From: Hevea brasiliensis
Taxonomy: Eukaryota; Streptophyta; Magnoliopsida; Malpighiales; Euphorbiaceae
Assembly: GCF_030052815.1 (NCBI RefSeq)
Contig: NC_079507.1
Location: 58,593,119-58,657,118, forward strand
DNA: 64,000 nt
Direction of reading: 5' to 3'
Shown piece after piece: positions 13,087 through 24,316 of this stretch. The first letter of the stretch is position 1. Each line of letters begins with the position of its first letter. The translations under genes and the position numbers were made by a program. Below the pieces are notes generated by a model. That model was given only the letters and a program-made list of their open reading frames with translations, searched no databases and had not been told where the DNA came from.

Positions 13087-13935
13087 GAAGGTTTATCATG
13101 AACCCAGTTTGTGGAGTTGTTTATCAATAGGTTTGTGCCAGAAAGTTTCAGAGACCAAAAGCAGTGGGCCTTTGAGGCCTTAAGGCAGAATAGTAGGTCT
13201 GTAGATGAATATGCTACAGAATTTCTGGAACTGAGCAGATATGCCCCTACAGCAGTGGCTATAGAAAGTATAAAAGTGAAAAAGTTCCTAAAGGGGCTGG
13301 ACAAGAGATATGCAAACCTGGCTGTGATGTCTGATCAGTCTTTTGAAATGGTAGTTGATCGAGCCCGACAGATTGAGATTAGCTATATAGGAGATGACAG
13401 TGGAAGGGCAAAGAAAAATAGAGTAGAGGGTTCTTCAGGTGTTTCCCACATGGGTACTACGGATAGCGAAAGCCAAAGTAATTACAGAGAAAGAAGTAGG
13501 AACAAGAAGAGTGGTTTTAGACACAAATCTCGAGGATTCAGGCCAGGTTACGGATCCAGCAGTGATCACAGTTCGGGATACAGCAGTTCTGGGTCTGGTT
13601 CAGGATCCTCCTTGGCACCTTGTGCACAGTATGGAAGAGGACATTCAAAACCTTGTATGATGGGTTCAGGAGTATGTTTCAGGTGTGGCTAACAAGGTCA
13701 CTTTGCTAGGGAATGCCCCGTGTTCAGCGAGCCACAGATTGGGTCACAGGGTTCTATTGCAAATGTTCCTCGTCAATTTTATCCTGGTGCTTCCGACATG
13801 GCAGGTAGTTAGTTCAGTGGCCAACAGGGCCGAGGACAAAGAGGACGTGGATTTGGAGGCAGATCAGGAGGTAGAAGTCAATATCAGGATTCTGCAACAT
13901 AGGGTAGGGGTCAAGCTCGGGTTTTCACCCTGAAC
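13087..13935 (+). pseudogene. gag, C-terminal part with zinc knuckle, broken
   Basis: Continues the capsid-like region right after the duplicated GAAGG, with a TGA near 13099 and an open stretch 13111-13692. It includes conserved capsid residues, a Gly/Ser-rich stretch and a CCHC zinc knuckle (13676-13720) interrupted by a TAA at 13690. Further stops follow. The stops fall at codons one base from CAG, CAA or TGG, as expected from C-to-T decay of methylated transposon DNA. Confidence 0.75.
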
Positions 13936-14580
13936 CACCAGGATGCTCAGGCTTCCAATGCAGTTGTGACAGGTATTCTTCTAGTCTATTCCTATGAGGC
14001 TCGTGTTTTGATAGATCCGAGTGCTACGCACTCATTTGTCTTCTCAGTGTTTGCCATGAGATTGGGTAGGAACCCTATAACTTTAGAATGCCCTTTGTCT
14101 GTAGCTACCCCGCTCAGTGACAACATAGATGTAGATATTGTTTTTCCAGGTAGTCCAGTAGTAGTAGATGGAAGGATCCTCCCAGTAGACTTGGTTCCTC
14201 TATCAGTAATGGATTTCGATGTAATTTTGGGAATAGATTGGTTGGCAACTCATTATGCCACTTTAGACTGCAGGAACAAAAAGATGTATTTCCACATAGC
14301 TGGTGTATAAGAGTTTAGCTTTGATGGTGATAGGAGCGTGGCTCCATATAATTTGGTGTCAGCAATTAGTGCTAGAAAAATGTTGAGGCATGGATGTCAA
14401 GGGTATTTTGCATTGGTGAGAGATACATCTGTAGAAGGTGTCAACATGGAAAATGTTCTTGTTGTCAGAGAATTCATGGATATCTTCCCTGAGGAGCTTC
14501 CAGGGTTGGCACCAGGAAGGGAAATAGAGTTTTGCATTGATGTTGTTCCGGGTACAAACCCCATATCAATGCCGCCTTAA
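13936..14580 (+). pseudogene. Retroviral-type aspartic protease (Tekay-like), broken
   Basis: Frame 1, pieces 13966-14310 and 14338-14580. The active-site loop reads VLIDPSATHSF, where related plant gypsy proteases show D-P/S-G-A-T/S-H-S-F. The following ILGIDWL motif is also typical. TAA stops at 14308 and 14578. Role in an active element: cleaves the Gag-Pol polyprotein. Confidence 0.75.
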
Positions 14581-15812
14581 AGGATGGTACCAGCAGAATT
14601 GAAGGAGCTAAAGGAGCAACTACAGGAGCTTTTGGACAAGGGTTTCATACGTCCAAGCACTTCACCTTGGGACGCTCCTGTTTTATTCGTGAGAAAGAAA
14701 GATGGGTCATTGAGATTGTGTATTGATTATAGACAGCTAAACAAGATGACTGTGAAGAACAAGTATCCACTTCCTCATATCGATGATCTGTTTGATTAGC
14801 TCCAAGGGGCTAGATTCTTTTCCAAGATAGACCTACGATCAGGCTACCATCAGTTGAGAATCAGGAATGAGGATGTATCCAAAACAGCATTCAGGACAAG
14901 ATATGGTCATTATGAGTTCTTGGTGATGTCTTTTGGACTCACTAATGCACCAACAGCCTTCATGGACTTGATGAACAGGGTGTTCAGACCATTTTTGGAC
15001 CGTTTTGTCATCATATTCATAGATGACATTTTGGTATAATCTCGGATCGAGGAAGAACACGTGTGGCACTTGAGGATAGAGTTGCAGACTTTAAGGGAGC
15101 ACCAGCTATATGCCAAATTTTCAAAATGTGAATTTTGGCTAGAAAGCATCTCATTCTTGGGACACGTGGTTTCTAGTGAAGGCATTCAAGTGGATCCTAA
15201 GAAAATTGAGGCTATAACTGATTGCCTTAGGCTTACAACAGTCACTGAGGTGCGAAGTTTTTTGGGCTTAGCTGGCTACTATAGGCGTTTTGTGCAGGAT
15301 TTTTCCAGGATAGCAGCTCCCCTAACTAAATTAACTCGGAAGAATGTTCTATTCATTTGGACAGATGATTGTGAGGAGAGTTTCCAAAAGCTTAAGGAAT
15401 GTCTAACCACCGCCCCTGTATTGACATTACAGATGAGTGGTGAAGGATATACCGTGTACTGTGATGCCTCCAGAGTTGGCGTAGGGTGTGTTTTGATGCA
15501 GAATGGAAAAGTAGTAGCTTATGCTTCAAGGCAGTTAAAGAGGCATGAATCGAACTACCCCACCCATTATTTGGAAATGGCGGCTGTAGTCTTTGCACTA
15601 AAGATCTAGAGACACTACCTGTATGGTGAAGTGTGCGAGATATACACCGACCACAAGAGTTTGAAGTACATCTTCCAATAGGGGGATCTAAATTTAAGAC
15701 AGAGGAGATGGATGGAGCTTCTGAAGGATTATGATTGTACCATCCAGTACTACCCTGGGAAGGCTAATGTAGTAATAGATGCTTTGAGCAAAAATCTTCT
15801 AGCAGCTTAGCG
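14581..15812 (+). pseudogene. Reverse transcriptase and RNase H (Tekay-like), broken
   Basis: Frame 1 throughout. RT motifs seen include the [16 protein letters not shown] box, [23 protein letters not shown] and the catalytic FIDDIL (the Y of the usual YxDD is F). The RNase H half has [25 protein letters not shown] and YTDHKSLKY. Stops at 14797 (TAG), 15037 (TAA), 15607 (TAG) and about 15679 break it, then the frame is lost near 15810-15970. Not functional. Confidence 0.88.
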
Positions 15813-15974
15813 CACATATCAGAAGAGAAGAGACCGTTGATTCAGGAACTACATGAGTTGATGGATCAAGGTCTGATCTTAGATCTTTCAGATGAGGGGG
15901 TATTGTTGGCCCATTTTTCAGTGAGGCCAAACTTGCGAGACAGAGTCAGAGTTTCCCAGCACAGAGACTAGCAA

Positions 15975-17381
15975 TTGATGAAGATCATAGAAAGAGTACA
16001 GCAGGGTGAAGGTGGTGAGTTTGGATTTGCCAATGATGGTGCCCTTATGCAAGGTTCTAGGATATGTGTGCCCGACGTGGACAATCTCAGAAATAAAATC
16101 ATGCGAGAGGCACACAATACACTGTACAATGTCTACCCAGGCTCCACCAAAATATACCATGATGTGAAAGATAGCTATTGGTGGAATGATATAAAGAGAG
16201 ACATAGCAGACTTTGTGTCCAAGTGCTTGACTTGTCAGAAGGTGAAGTTTGAACACCAGAGGCCGTCAGGGAGGCTGCAAGAGCTCCCTATCCCATAATG
16301 GAAGTGGGAAATGATTACTATGGATTTTGTGACTGGGTTGCCTCGTATCACTTGGGGATATGATTTGATATGGGTAATTGTAGACTGTCTGACTAAATCA
16401 GCTCATTTCTTGCCTGTGAAGACCACATATTCTGTTGCACAGTACCCCCGACTTTATATTCGAGAAATAGTCAAATTGCATGGAGTTCCTACTTCCATAA
16501 TATCTGATAGAGGGCCCTAGTTCACTTCTCAGTTTTGGAGGAAGTTGCAGGAGTCACTTGGCACACAGTTGAACTTTAGTACCGCTTTCCACCCTCAGAC
16601 AGACGGGCAGTCCGAAAGGACAATCCAAACACTGGAAGACATGTTTCGCATGTGTGTTTTGGATTTTGGAGATCAATGGAATGATCAGCTACCCTTGGTG
16701 GAGTTTGCCTACAACAATAGTTATCATTCTAGCATAGGGATGACACCCTATGAGGCGCTATATGGAAGAAAGTGTAGGTCTCCTTTATGCTAGACGGAAA
16801 TGGAAGAAGCGAAGGTGCATGATGTAGACCTAGTGCAGTACACTTCAGAGATAGTTCTTTTAATCAGGGAACGATTAAAAACAGCTTTCAGCAGGCAGAA
16901 GAGTTATGCAGATCCCAGACGGAGGGATGTAGAGTTTGCAGTAGACGATTACGTATTCCTGAAGGTTTCTCCAATAAAAGGAGTCATGAGATTTGGGAAG
17001 AAGGGCAAGTTGGCACCTCGGTATATTGGACCTTTTGAGGTTACTGATAGAGTTGGAGCAGTTGCCTACCAGTTGGAGTTACCACCCAACCTTTCTCATG
17101 TTCATCTTGTATTTCACATCTCCATGCTCAGGAAATACATACCTGATCCTTCTCATGTGCTACAGCCGGATGTAGTAGAGCTGAAAGAAAACCTGACGTT
17201 TGAGGAGCAACCTGTAGCCATAGTGGACTACCAAGTGAGGCAGCTAAGATCAAAACAGATCCTAATGGTTAAGGTTTTGTGGAGGAGCCAGTCAGTGGAA
17301 GAGTGCACTTGGAAGTCAGAGCGCACTTGGGAGTCAGAGCGGGACATGCATAGCGAGTACCCTTATCTATTCAATGTGTAA
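15975..17381 (+). pseudogene. Integrase with chromodomain-like tail (Tekay-like), broken
   Basis: Frame 3. The zinc-binding region ends with CLTCQKVK. The catalytic core shows WEMITMDFVTGLP, the DRGP region and [20 protein letters not shown], with the D,D-35-E residues present. The C-terminal part has GKLAPRYIGPFEV, HISMLRKY and an ending SVEECTW...YPYLF, as in Tekay/Del elements with a chromodomain. Stops at 16296, 16518 and 16791. Near 17312-17340 a short in-frame duplication repeats TCAGAGCG-containing sequence inside the tail. In active elements this protein inserts cDNA and targets heterochromatin. Confidence 0.88.
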
Positions 17382-17443
17382 TTCTGTACTTTATTCTGCC
17401 TTGTATAAAATTCGAGGACGAATTTTCTGTAAGGGGGGGAAAA

Positions 17444-20001
17444 TGTAATACCCCAAATTTTTAAATTTATTATTTTGTGGGTAAATATTAATATTTTATT
17501 TTATTTAAATTTTGAAAAATTATTTAAGATTTTTCGAATTTTATAAATCGGGTTCGATTTTCCGAAAATATAAAACTTTGATATTTTAAAAATTAATTTA
17601 AAGATCACGTGGCAAAATTAAAAATATATTTGGACTCTATAAATTTTTTTGAGTTTTTTAGAATTTTTTCAAAATTTTTGGGCCTCGTTTTCGGTCCCAA
17701 GGTAGAGTAAAAATTCAAAATTTTGCATATTGAATCGGACCGGCCTTTCTTTTCTTCTTCTCCCTTCCGCCGCGAGCCCGACATCTCTCCTCTCTCTCCC
17801 GTTTTTTCTCTCCTCTCACCTCCCCTTGTCGCGCCGCCACCACCCCAGCCCTCCCCACTTGCCGGCGCGCCACGCCAGTGCCTCCCCACGGCCGGCCGAC
17901 GCTTCAGGCGGCCGGAAAACGAGCGTGAAATCCTCCCCTGCACAAGCGTGATGCTCCACCTTCCCGGCCAAAGTCCGGTCGATCTGGCCACCGATCGGAC
18001 CGGGTCTTGTGTCAAACTTCATCTACACCTTGAGAGCTTTCTATAGACACCAAGAACACCAAAATCCATCGAGTGGTTTGCCCAATTTTTGTCATGAAAG
18101 TTTTAGGCCATTTCAATTTTTAGGTTAGATTTCTCGCAAACCGTGAACCCCACGAGAAAACCGAGAGTACCAGAGTACTCCACTCGTCGAGAGCTTCGTG
18201 GCACTATAAATTTCAAAATTTTCCGACATCGTTTTTCGGTGGGTCCCACAAAACTTTGTAGTGTTTTTTTGAGCACTAAATGAGCTTAGAAAATTCAGTA
18301 AAAATTATGTACTAACCCCCGTGTTGTGGGCTTCGTGTAGGTACATTCAATTCGCGGAAATTCGACGGTTGTCTGGGTCTGTGAATTTCTAGCCAGACAG
18401 ACAGGCTATCAAAAAAGTCTTGGAATTGGATCGAGATTTTGGCTACCCCACCGTTGTTAGATGTTCCGAGCGCTTATCCGGAGTCGGAATCGGCATAGAT
18501 AAACCCGAACCTTACTTTTTCTTAATTTTCTAGTGCTTGAATTGAATTAAAAATTCATAAAATATTCGTGATAGCTCAGAAAATTTTAATTCCTTTTGCA
18601 TTAGCTTAGTAATGATGCTAAGGACCGCGGGGCAAAATTTTAGAATTTTTAGAACTCATTTGGGTAGTTTTTGCAAAAGGATCAATTATAAGGACTAAAC
18701 TGTAATTTTACATATTGTAACTGATGACTGTTTAGATGGGCCCATGAGGGGCTGTGTGATGTGATTGAGTTGTGGGTGTATGGTTTATAGATATAGAAGT
18801 GCGTTTTAAACCCTTTTGTAGGTTGGGTAGGTCCTAGGTATAGGGGAGACTCTGCCGGATTTTCGACACAACTTAGGACATCTTTGGTCTTTTTCTTAGT
18901 TTGTATTGAGTCAAATGTACTAAATAATTGTAATAAAATTGTTAGGTGAGCCGGGATAGCCTTCCTCCTCCGCCCAGCCGCCACAGTGACTTCGGTTGAG
19001 TCTGTGAGTAAAATATTAATTTTAATTGTAATTTCGATATTATTATATGTTCAAGCATGCCCATGTATCACTTATATGTATATATCTATGTAGTTAAACT
19101 CTAGGAACGTTTTATATTGCATTCACAACTGTTAAAGTACCATGGATGTTGTTTGTGGTAATTTTGAGCAGTGTGCGTGTGTTGGCATTTGTGTGGTATA
19201 GTGTTGGATATGGACAGGACGGGTAGACACGACTTAAGATCTTTGCTGGGACCCGACCCTTCGGGGTAGACACGGCTTAAGGTTGGATTAAGAGGGCTGT
19301 ATAGGGGATCAGCTCCCATATATATATATTATTTGACACTCTCGGGTGTGTGTGCTCCAAATTGCCTTTTTGATGTGATTTGTATGAAATTTTTGACGAT
19401 GTTGCATTTCACTCTACAGTTGCATTTCACTCTACAGGTGCATTAACTTTAGATAGCTATAGAGATTATGGTTAAAATTGATATTTTACTCTCTGAGTCG
19501 AACGCTCACTCCTGTTCATTTATTTTTCCAGGCTACAGGAGGATTATTGTTGTGGTTAACCTGCTTTTCTTCTTCGCAGGTCGTCTAATAATGTTTGTAT
19601 AATTCTATTAACTCCTAGAATTTCCATATTTATTAGAAATATTTATTTGATTGGGTCTATAATATAATTGTCATGTTAGACCTATAAACTTATTAAATGC
19701 ATGTATGGTTGGATTGGATGAGTGAGCCGAGCTCCCATTTGTTTTTATGACATTTGATTATGTGGAGGGTGAGCTGAGCTCTCTAGTTTATTATATATTG
19801 TGTTTACAGGTCGGGCGAGTCAAAAACTCCCCGTTAAATGGCCCATGTTATAGCTGGACTTTTTCTGGCTGAATTCCTGAAATTGGGCCCAAATAGGCCT
19901 TAGAGTTAGGTTGAGGAATTGTTAAGCTTACTACGGGCTTTGAAGGCTTTAGGCTGACCCAGGTCCTAGTGCCAGTCCGGCCTATAGGTTGAGTCGTGAC
20001 A
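17444..20001 (+). repeat. 3' LTR of Tekay-like element
   Basis: 2558 bp, start TGTAATACCCC, end GTGACA, directly after the polypurine tract AAGGGGGGGAAAA (17431-17443). Collinear with the 5' LTR. It carries its own 18-bp tandem duplication of a CATTTCACTCTACAG block near 19400-19440 and a replaced segment near 19245-19290. The GC-rich part is at about 17740-18010. Confidence 0.9.
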
Positions 20002-21183
20002 AAAATCATCTCATTGAAATTAGATATAATTTCTATTAATCAATGCATAATATTAAAGTTAAGCTCAAAAATTAAATTTTAATCCTTAAATTACCCTCAT
20101 CTCCTTCCCCTCCTACTCTCCCACATTTCCCTCTCTTTTCCCAACCCTTTGTTGCATGAGTCTTCCCCCTCTGCCTCTCTCCATTTGGACCATCCCCAAC
20201 CCTTTGTGGACATACAGCAAAACAAATTATTACCCATGAGATGATGGCTTTTCACCAATTAATATTTTAAGATCTGCACATAAAAGCAACCAACCATAAT
20301 TCAAAGAAAGATTACAAGGAGAGGGAGAAAAATAAAAGCAAATTATAGACATCATTTCCTTTTCTTCGGTTATAGCTTTTAACATGAAGAAAGTAAACTT
20401 TTAATCCAAAAGCAAATGATTGTTGAAGAAAACGACTCCACCAACACATAGAGAGTCACATAAGGAGAATTACATGTACTGCTCTAAACCAGTAATCACA
20501 TTACTGTTTTATGACATGCTCATACAAATTAGCAGAATGAATCAATACCCCTCTTTTTAATAATTAGTTTCCAATTTATGTGTTCTTATACATTATTTTA
20601 CAAGTCAAATGTGGTAAGTCATAAGTTAAATATGCTGAAAAGTTGTCATAAAATAAGGAGGGTTTTTCCAAAGTCAAACAGCAAAGAACAAGGTAGGCAA
20701 ACAATAAAATATGAGTGCCAACCACCTAATAATGACCAAAGATTTGCATTACATTCATAGCTTGAAATAGTATATAGTTTCCAATGGTTTAAAAAAAAAT
20801 GAATGGTTTGGAACTAGGAGGGCTTAGTCTTTAATATTGTAGCAGCAGCAAGATGAGGATGAGAAGGAGACATCAGGAAGTAGCATAAACAGGAAAAGGT
20901 TATTTGCAGCATAGATATGTAAGGTATAATGCAAATATACAATTAACTTGTAGAATATTACATGCTTAGCTCAATTATCTAAACTTACAATGTTATTCTG
21001 TTACAGAATTTTGGTGATTGATGCACCCACTTTCCTGGGAATCTTTGTGCTCTGCTGTTTTTTGCATTTCAAATTGATTACACTGAGAGGATGATTCTTG
21101 TAAGGTAAATGGGCTGTTATTTGCATCAACAGGGAGGAAGCAACTATAATCTGATTATAGATTTCAACAGATATTTAACATTT
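20002..21183. other. Intergenic, between retrotransposon and CRR3; no gene seen
   Basis: Contains a pyrimidine-rich tract (about 20095-20210) and otherwise AT-rich, non-coding sequence with no long ORF of recognisable type. Part near 21000-21180 is probably the 3' UTR and downstream region of the minus-strand CRR3 gene. Confidence 0.4.
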
Positions 21184-22388
21184 TCACATGAGAAGATCTT
21201 CAAGTAGGGGTGTGCTGAAGGGTAGCTTCACAACTCCTGAAGTCACTAGAAACATGAAAATGTAAATTGGCAGAACCCACTGAAAGAAAAACATCAAAAT
21301 TTTTTTACCTGTAAAAGGACAGCAAAAACCAACATTAGACCAATCTAATAGCTAGAGTTGCAACATGAAAAAGGCAATCAAACACTACATGAAGTTACAC
21401 ATCAGAAATACAACATTGAACTTGCCGATAATGTCATCCTAAATCTTCTAATTAGAGTCCAATTTTGATTCAATAACGATCTAGAAGTAGAAGAAGAGCT
21501 TTGGCTTTCATACCAATTACCAATCCTGTAATAAATTCAGCAAGAGACTGAGGATCAAAATAACCTTGTTTCTGAGCATACTGTCATTATGATTTGAAAT
21601 TGCACAAAATTGGATATTTTACATCTAATTTTGCTGGCTTTTTCTAGCAAAAAGGAACGGTAAAATAGAAAGAGTTGATTTTGCAAAATTAGAATGACGT
21701 CTATTCTTTAAGATGGAAGACTCTTTCATCAATGGAAGCTAAGCTTTTTGGAGAACCCAGTGAAATGGACAGTAAAAAGATTCAATTTGTGCGCAAATAA
21801 TAGAGGCAAAGAAACAAGAGGAGCACCAGAAGAACGAAATTGTCCCTCCGTTTTATCGACAATCCACTCTCCTGTCTCTCGCAGCTTCTTCTCCAACGGT
21901 CCCTCCAATGCACCACCAGAATTCGGCGACAGACCCTTAAAAATAGAGTCCCTATCCCACTGGTCCGAGCCCCTAATATCATTAAAGGGAAAATTAGGAG
22001 AACCCAGACAATGATCAAAAGCATAATCGCATAATATTATACAAAATCTTTGAAAGCATCCATGGAGTGAATCCCAATACAGACACTACTGGGTTTGCAA
22101 CTTGGAAGAAAATGAAGCGAGAGAGAGAAAAACAAACGTGGGTTCAGAATCGCGATAGCTGCCGGCGCCAACCGCACGTTCAATCTGGATAAGGGAAAGC
22201 TGCTGTTGAAGTTTGGATTGGCGGCGTTTCGTTCTGATTTTTGATTTAGTAGTAGGAATTGGAGGGTTGTTTTTGTTATTATGAGGACGTGCGGTGTTGG
22301 ACTGTGGAGGTGGAGAGTCGTCAATATTGCTGGAAAGAGAAGCAAAAACCAGTGCTCCGCTTATGCAGTGGCTGGATAAGCAAGCCAT
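21184..22388 (-). CDS. CRR3: Probable NAD(P)H dehydrogenase protein CRR3, chloroplastic
   Basis: Three minus-strand exons: 22138-22388, 21827-21972 and 21184-21308, with GT-AG borders and matching phases, giving 173 codons plus TGA. Arabidopsis CRR3 (CHLORORESPIRATORY REDUCTION 3) has about the same length. The N-terminus MACLSSHCISGALVFASLSS then Pro/Asn/Lys-rich sequence resembles a chloroplast transit peptide. The conserved core starts at IQIERAVGAGSYRDSEP (67-83), followed by EGPLEKKLRETGEWIVDKTE. One membrane span (about 138-157) precedes the C-terminal KLPFSTPLLEDLLM. Family role: accumulation of the thylakoid NDH complex in cyclic electron flow. It is transcribed away from NDHL, another NDH gene, 891 bp from ATG to ATG. 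The short exons hide it from ORF searches. Confidence 0.9.
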
Positions 22389-23279
22389 GGCGAACTAGAA
22401 CAGTGAAAATATCTCTCAAGAGATATATCTCAATATATATGCGGTAGTTATTGACGACATGTCGTATTATGACCAATCGGTGTGTTCTTGCTATCTAACG
22501 AATCTAACCAGAATATTTTTTTTATTTTAAATATAAAAAATAATTTTAAAAAATTAATTAAATTAAATTCTCATAAAATTTTAATTTCAAAATATAAAGA
22601 GACCATATGAGCGAAGCTATCATAGAATGCAATGGTCACTTCCATTATAAATATAAATTCCACAAAATGAAAATCAGCAATTGACACAGCAATAAAAGTC
22701 AGAGATATGCCTTCAGTTATAATAAACAAGTAATCTTATAAGTAAATACCAATATGTTATGTCTACAAATCAAAGTAATTAACCCATTAATTAGAAATTC
22801 ATTCCCTACCAAAATTGGCTAAAACACCGAAAATTTGATCATTCAATTCAAACGGGGGAGGAGCTTGAAAGAGGGTTTTTGGGGTTTTTCCTTTTTCTGA
22901 AATTTGTTTTCCATAGGATATTTCTGAATTTCCAAGAGAGATTGTGGTCTTTTTGAGAATAATATATCAACAAAGCCACTAGTGAACAAGTGGGCCTAAA
23001 GATATATGTGGAATAATTAATAGAAATTCTATGGACAAATCCCCTCGACCAAAATTTGTAATTGAAAAGTGAGAAAGAAAAAGAATTTTTTTTTTTTGTA
23101 AATGTCATCTGGTGATGAGAGATGGTCCAATGATCTATCACCATCTTACTAGAAGAAAGAAGATTATAATACATTTTGTGGCCTTGAATGCACTAAGAAA
23201 TTTGGAGTTTCTCTTCCCCTTCCCTTGCGTGCCCATGAAAGATTAAACTGAGATAAGGAAACAAATATAGGGCTTTAAC
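22389..23279. promoter_or_regulatory. Shared intergenic region between divergent CRR3 and NDHL
   Basis: 891 bp between two start codons facing away from each other, AT-rich in the middle (22500-22760), with no transposon boundary seen. It must contain both promoters and leaders. Bidirectional control is inferred from the arrangement only; I did not find a motif that proves it. Confidence 0.5.
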
Positions 23280-24316
23280 ATGAGCTGCTCTTTCAGCTTG
23301 CAAATCCCCAAGGCTTTGCCTTGTCCCTCTCCTCAGCCTTACTGCAGAAAACCCCCTCTCTACATTATAGTTAAATACAAACCAATCCGCGCAGACAAGC
23401 TTGATAGGGTAACATTTTTTTTTTCTCTTTTTCTTTGTTTGAAATTATAAAATTCCATAGTAATTTTGATCAATTGCACAACTCTTCATGTTTACACCAG
23501 AAAGTTACGAGCATCAGTAGAAAGCCTGAAGACAACAATGATGTGAAGAAGTTCAGCTTGGCAGTTCAACTTGGTGCACTTTTGGCCACTGTAAGATATG
23601 GAAATTGATTTGTCCTTAATCACCTCGTTTTCTTTGTCTTGGCCATGAATCCCAGTTCTTGAGATTGAATAACTCAATCAGGTTGAGCAGCCAGCATTTG
23701 CAGTGACTGGGGTGAATAATGAGGAGGATTTGAAATGGGTTTTGATACAATTGGCAATTGTTGCCTTTTGGTATTTCCTCATTATGCCAGTGAGTGAATT
23801 CCATCAAAATTCCTCTGCTTTCTTTTGTATAATCGCCTTATGTTGATCCTGAAACTAATGCGAGTATATTATGGTAATTGGCAGCCAATAATCATGAACT
23901 GGCTTAGGGTAAGATGGTACAGGAGAAAGCTCTTTGAGATGTACTTACAGTTCATGTTTGTCTTCATTTTCTTTCCAGGGTAAGTTTGCCCCCCTTTTCA
24001 AGATTAGCTAATCACCCGAAGAAACCACATTAGATTAAATTCAATTGCGTAAAGATTCTTGATTCGCACCCAATAAATAAGAGGAAAAATTTAAAAAAAA
24101 AAAAAGGAAAAATGTTGTGCTTCTTGCAATGTTTGGCAAACAATTGAATTATTTTCCACCTTGTGCAGGATACTACTTTGGGCACCATTTCTGAACTTCA
24201 GGAAATTTCCAAGGGATCCATCCTTGAAGTATCCATGGTCTACACCTGAAAACCCATCACAAGTCAAAAATGCGTTTAGCAAGTACCCTTATGCTACACC
24301 CGAAGATTATGACTGA
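23280..24316 (+). CDS. NDHL: NAD(P)H-quinone oxidoreductase subunit L, chloroplastic
   Basis: Five exons: 23280-23408, 23501-23590, 23682-23789, 23885-23979 and 24169-24316, all GT-AG, joining into 189 codons plus TGA (Arabidopsis NDHL/CRR23 is about 190). Residues 1-45 are Ser/Pro/Lys-rich, like a transit peptide. A hydrophobic stretch at 62-80 precedes ITGVNNEEDL-like sequence (VTGVNNEEDLKWVLIQL). Membrane spans lie at about 92-112 and 129-147, separated by NWLRVRWYRRKLFEMY. The C-terminus FRKFPRDPSLKYPW...KYPYATPEDYD is diagnostic. Family role: NdhL belongs to NDH subcomplex A at the stromal face of the thylakoid membrane and is needed for complex stability. Divergent from CRR3; convergent with the TMEM214-like gene. 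Confidence 0.95.

Larger units (their letters stand above)
6095..20001 (+). mobile_element. Ty3/gypsy LTR retrotransposon, Tekay/Del-like chromovirus
   Basis: A 13.9 kb element with two long LTRs (6095-8657 and 17444-20001), both TG...CA. A primer-binding site TGGTATCAGAGC (8662-8673, matching initiator tRNA-Met) lies four bases after the 5' LTR, and a polypurine tract (17431-17443) directly precedes the 3' LTR. The internal order gag - protease - RT - RNase H - integrase - chromodomain-like tail is that of Ty3/gypsy, and long LTRs plus the C-terminal tail point to the Tekay/Del clade. The coding region carries many stops and a frameshift, so it is not autonomous. A second insertion (9307-13086) splits gag. 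Flanks are A-rich (AAAA/AAAAT), so the target duplication is likely but ambiguous. Confidence 0.93.

Noticed and set aside
12399..13304. ORFs across the Cassandra region on both strands
   Set aside because: The region is a non-coding TRIM with 5S-like LTRs; the repeated peptides are translations of the two LTRs.
6090..20006. Target duplication of the Tekay-like element
   Set aside because: Flanks are runs of A (CAAAA before, AAAAT after), so a 4-5 base match is expected by chance. I did not claim a defined duplication.
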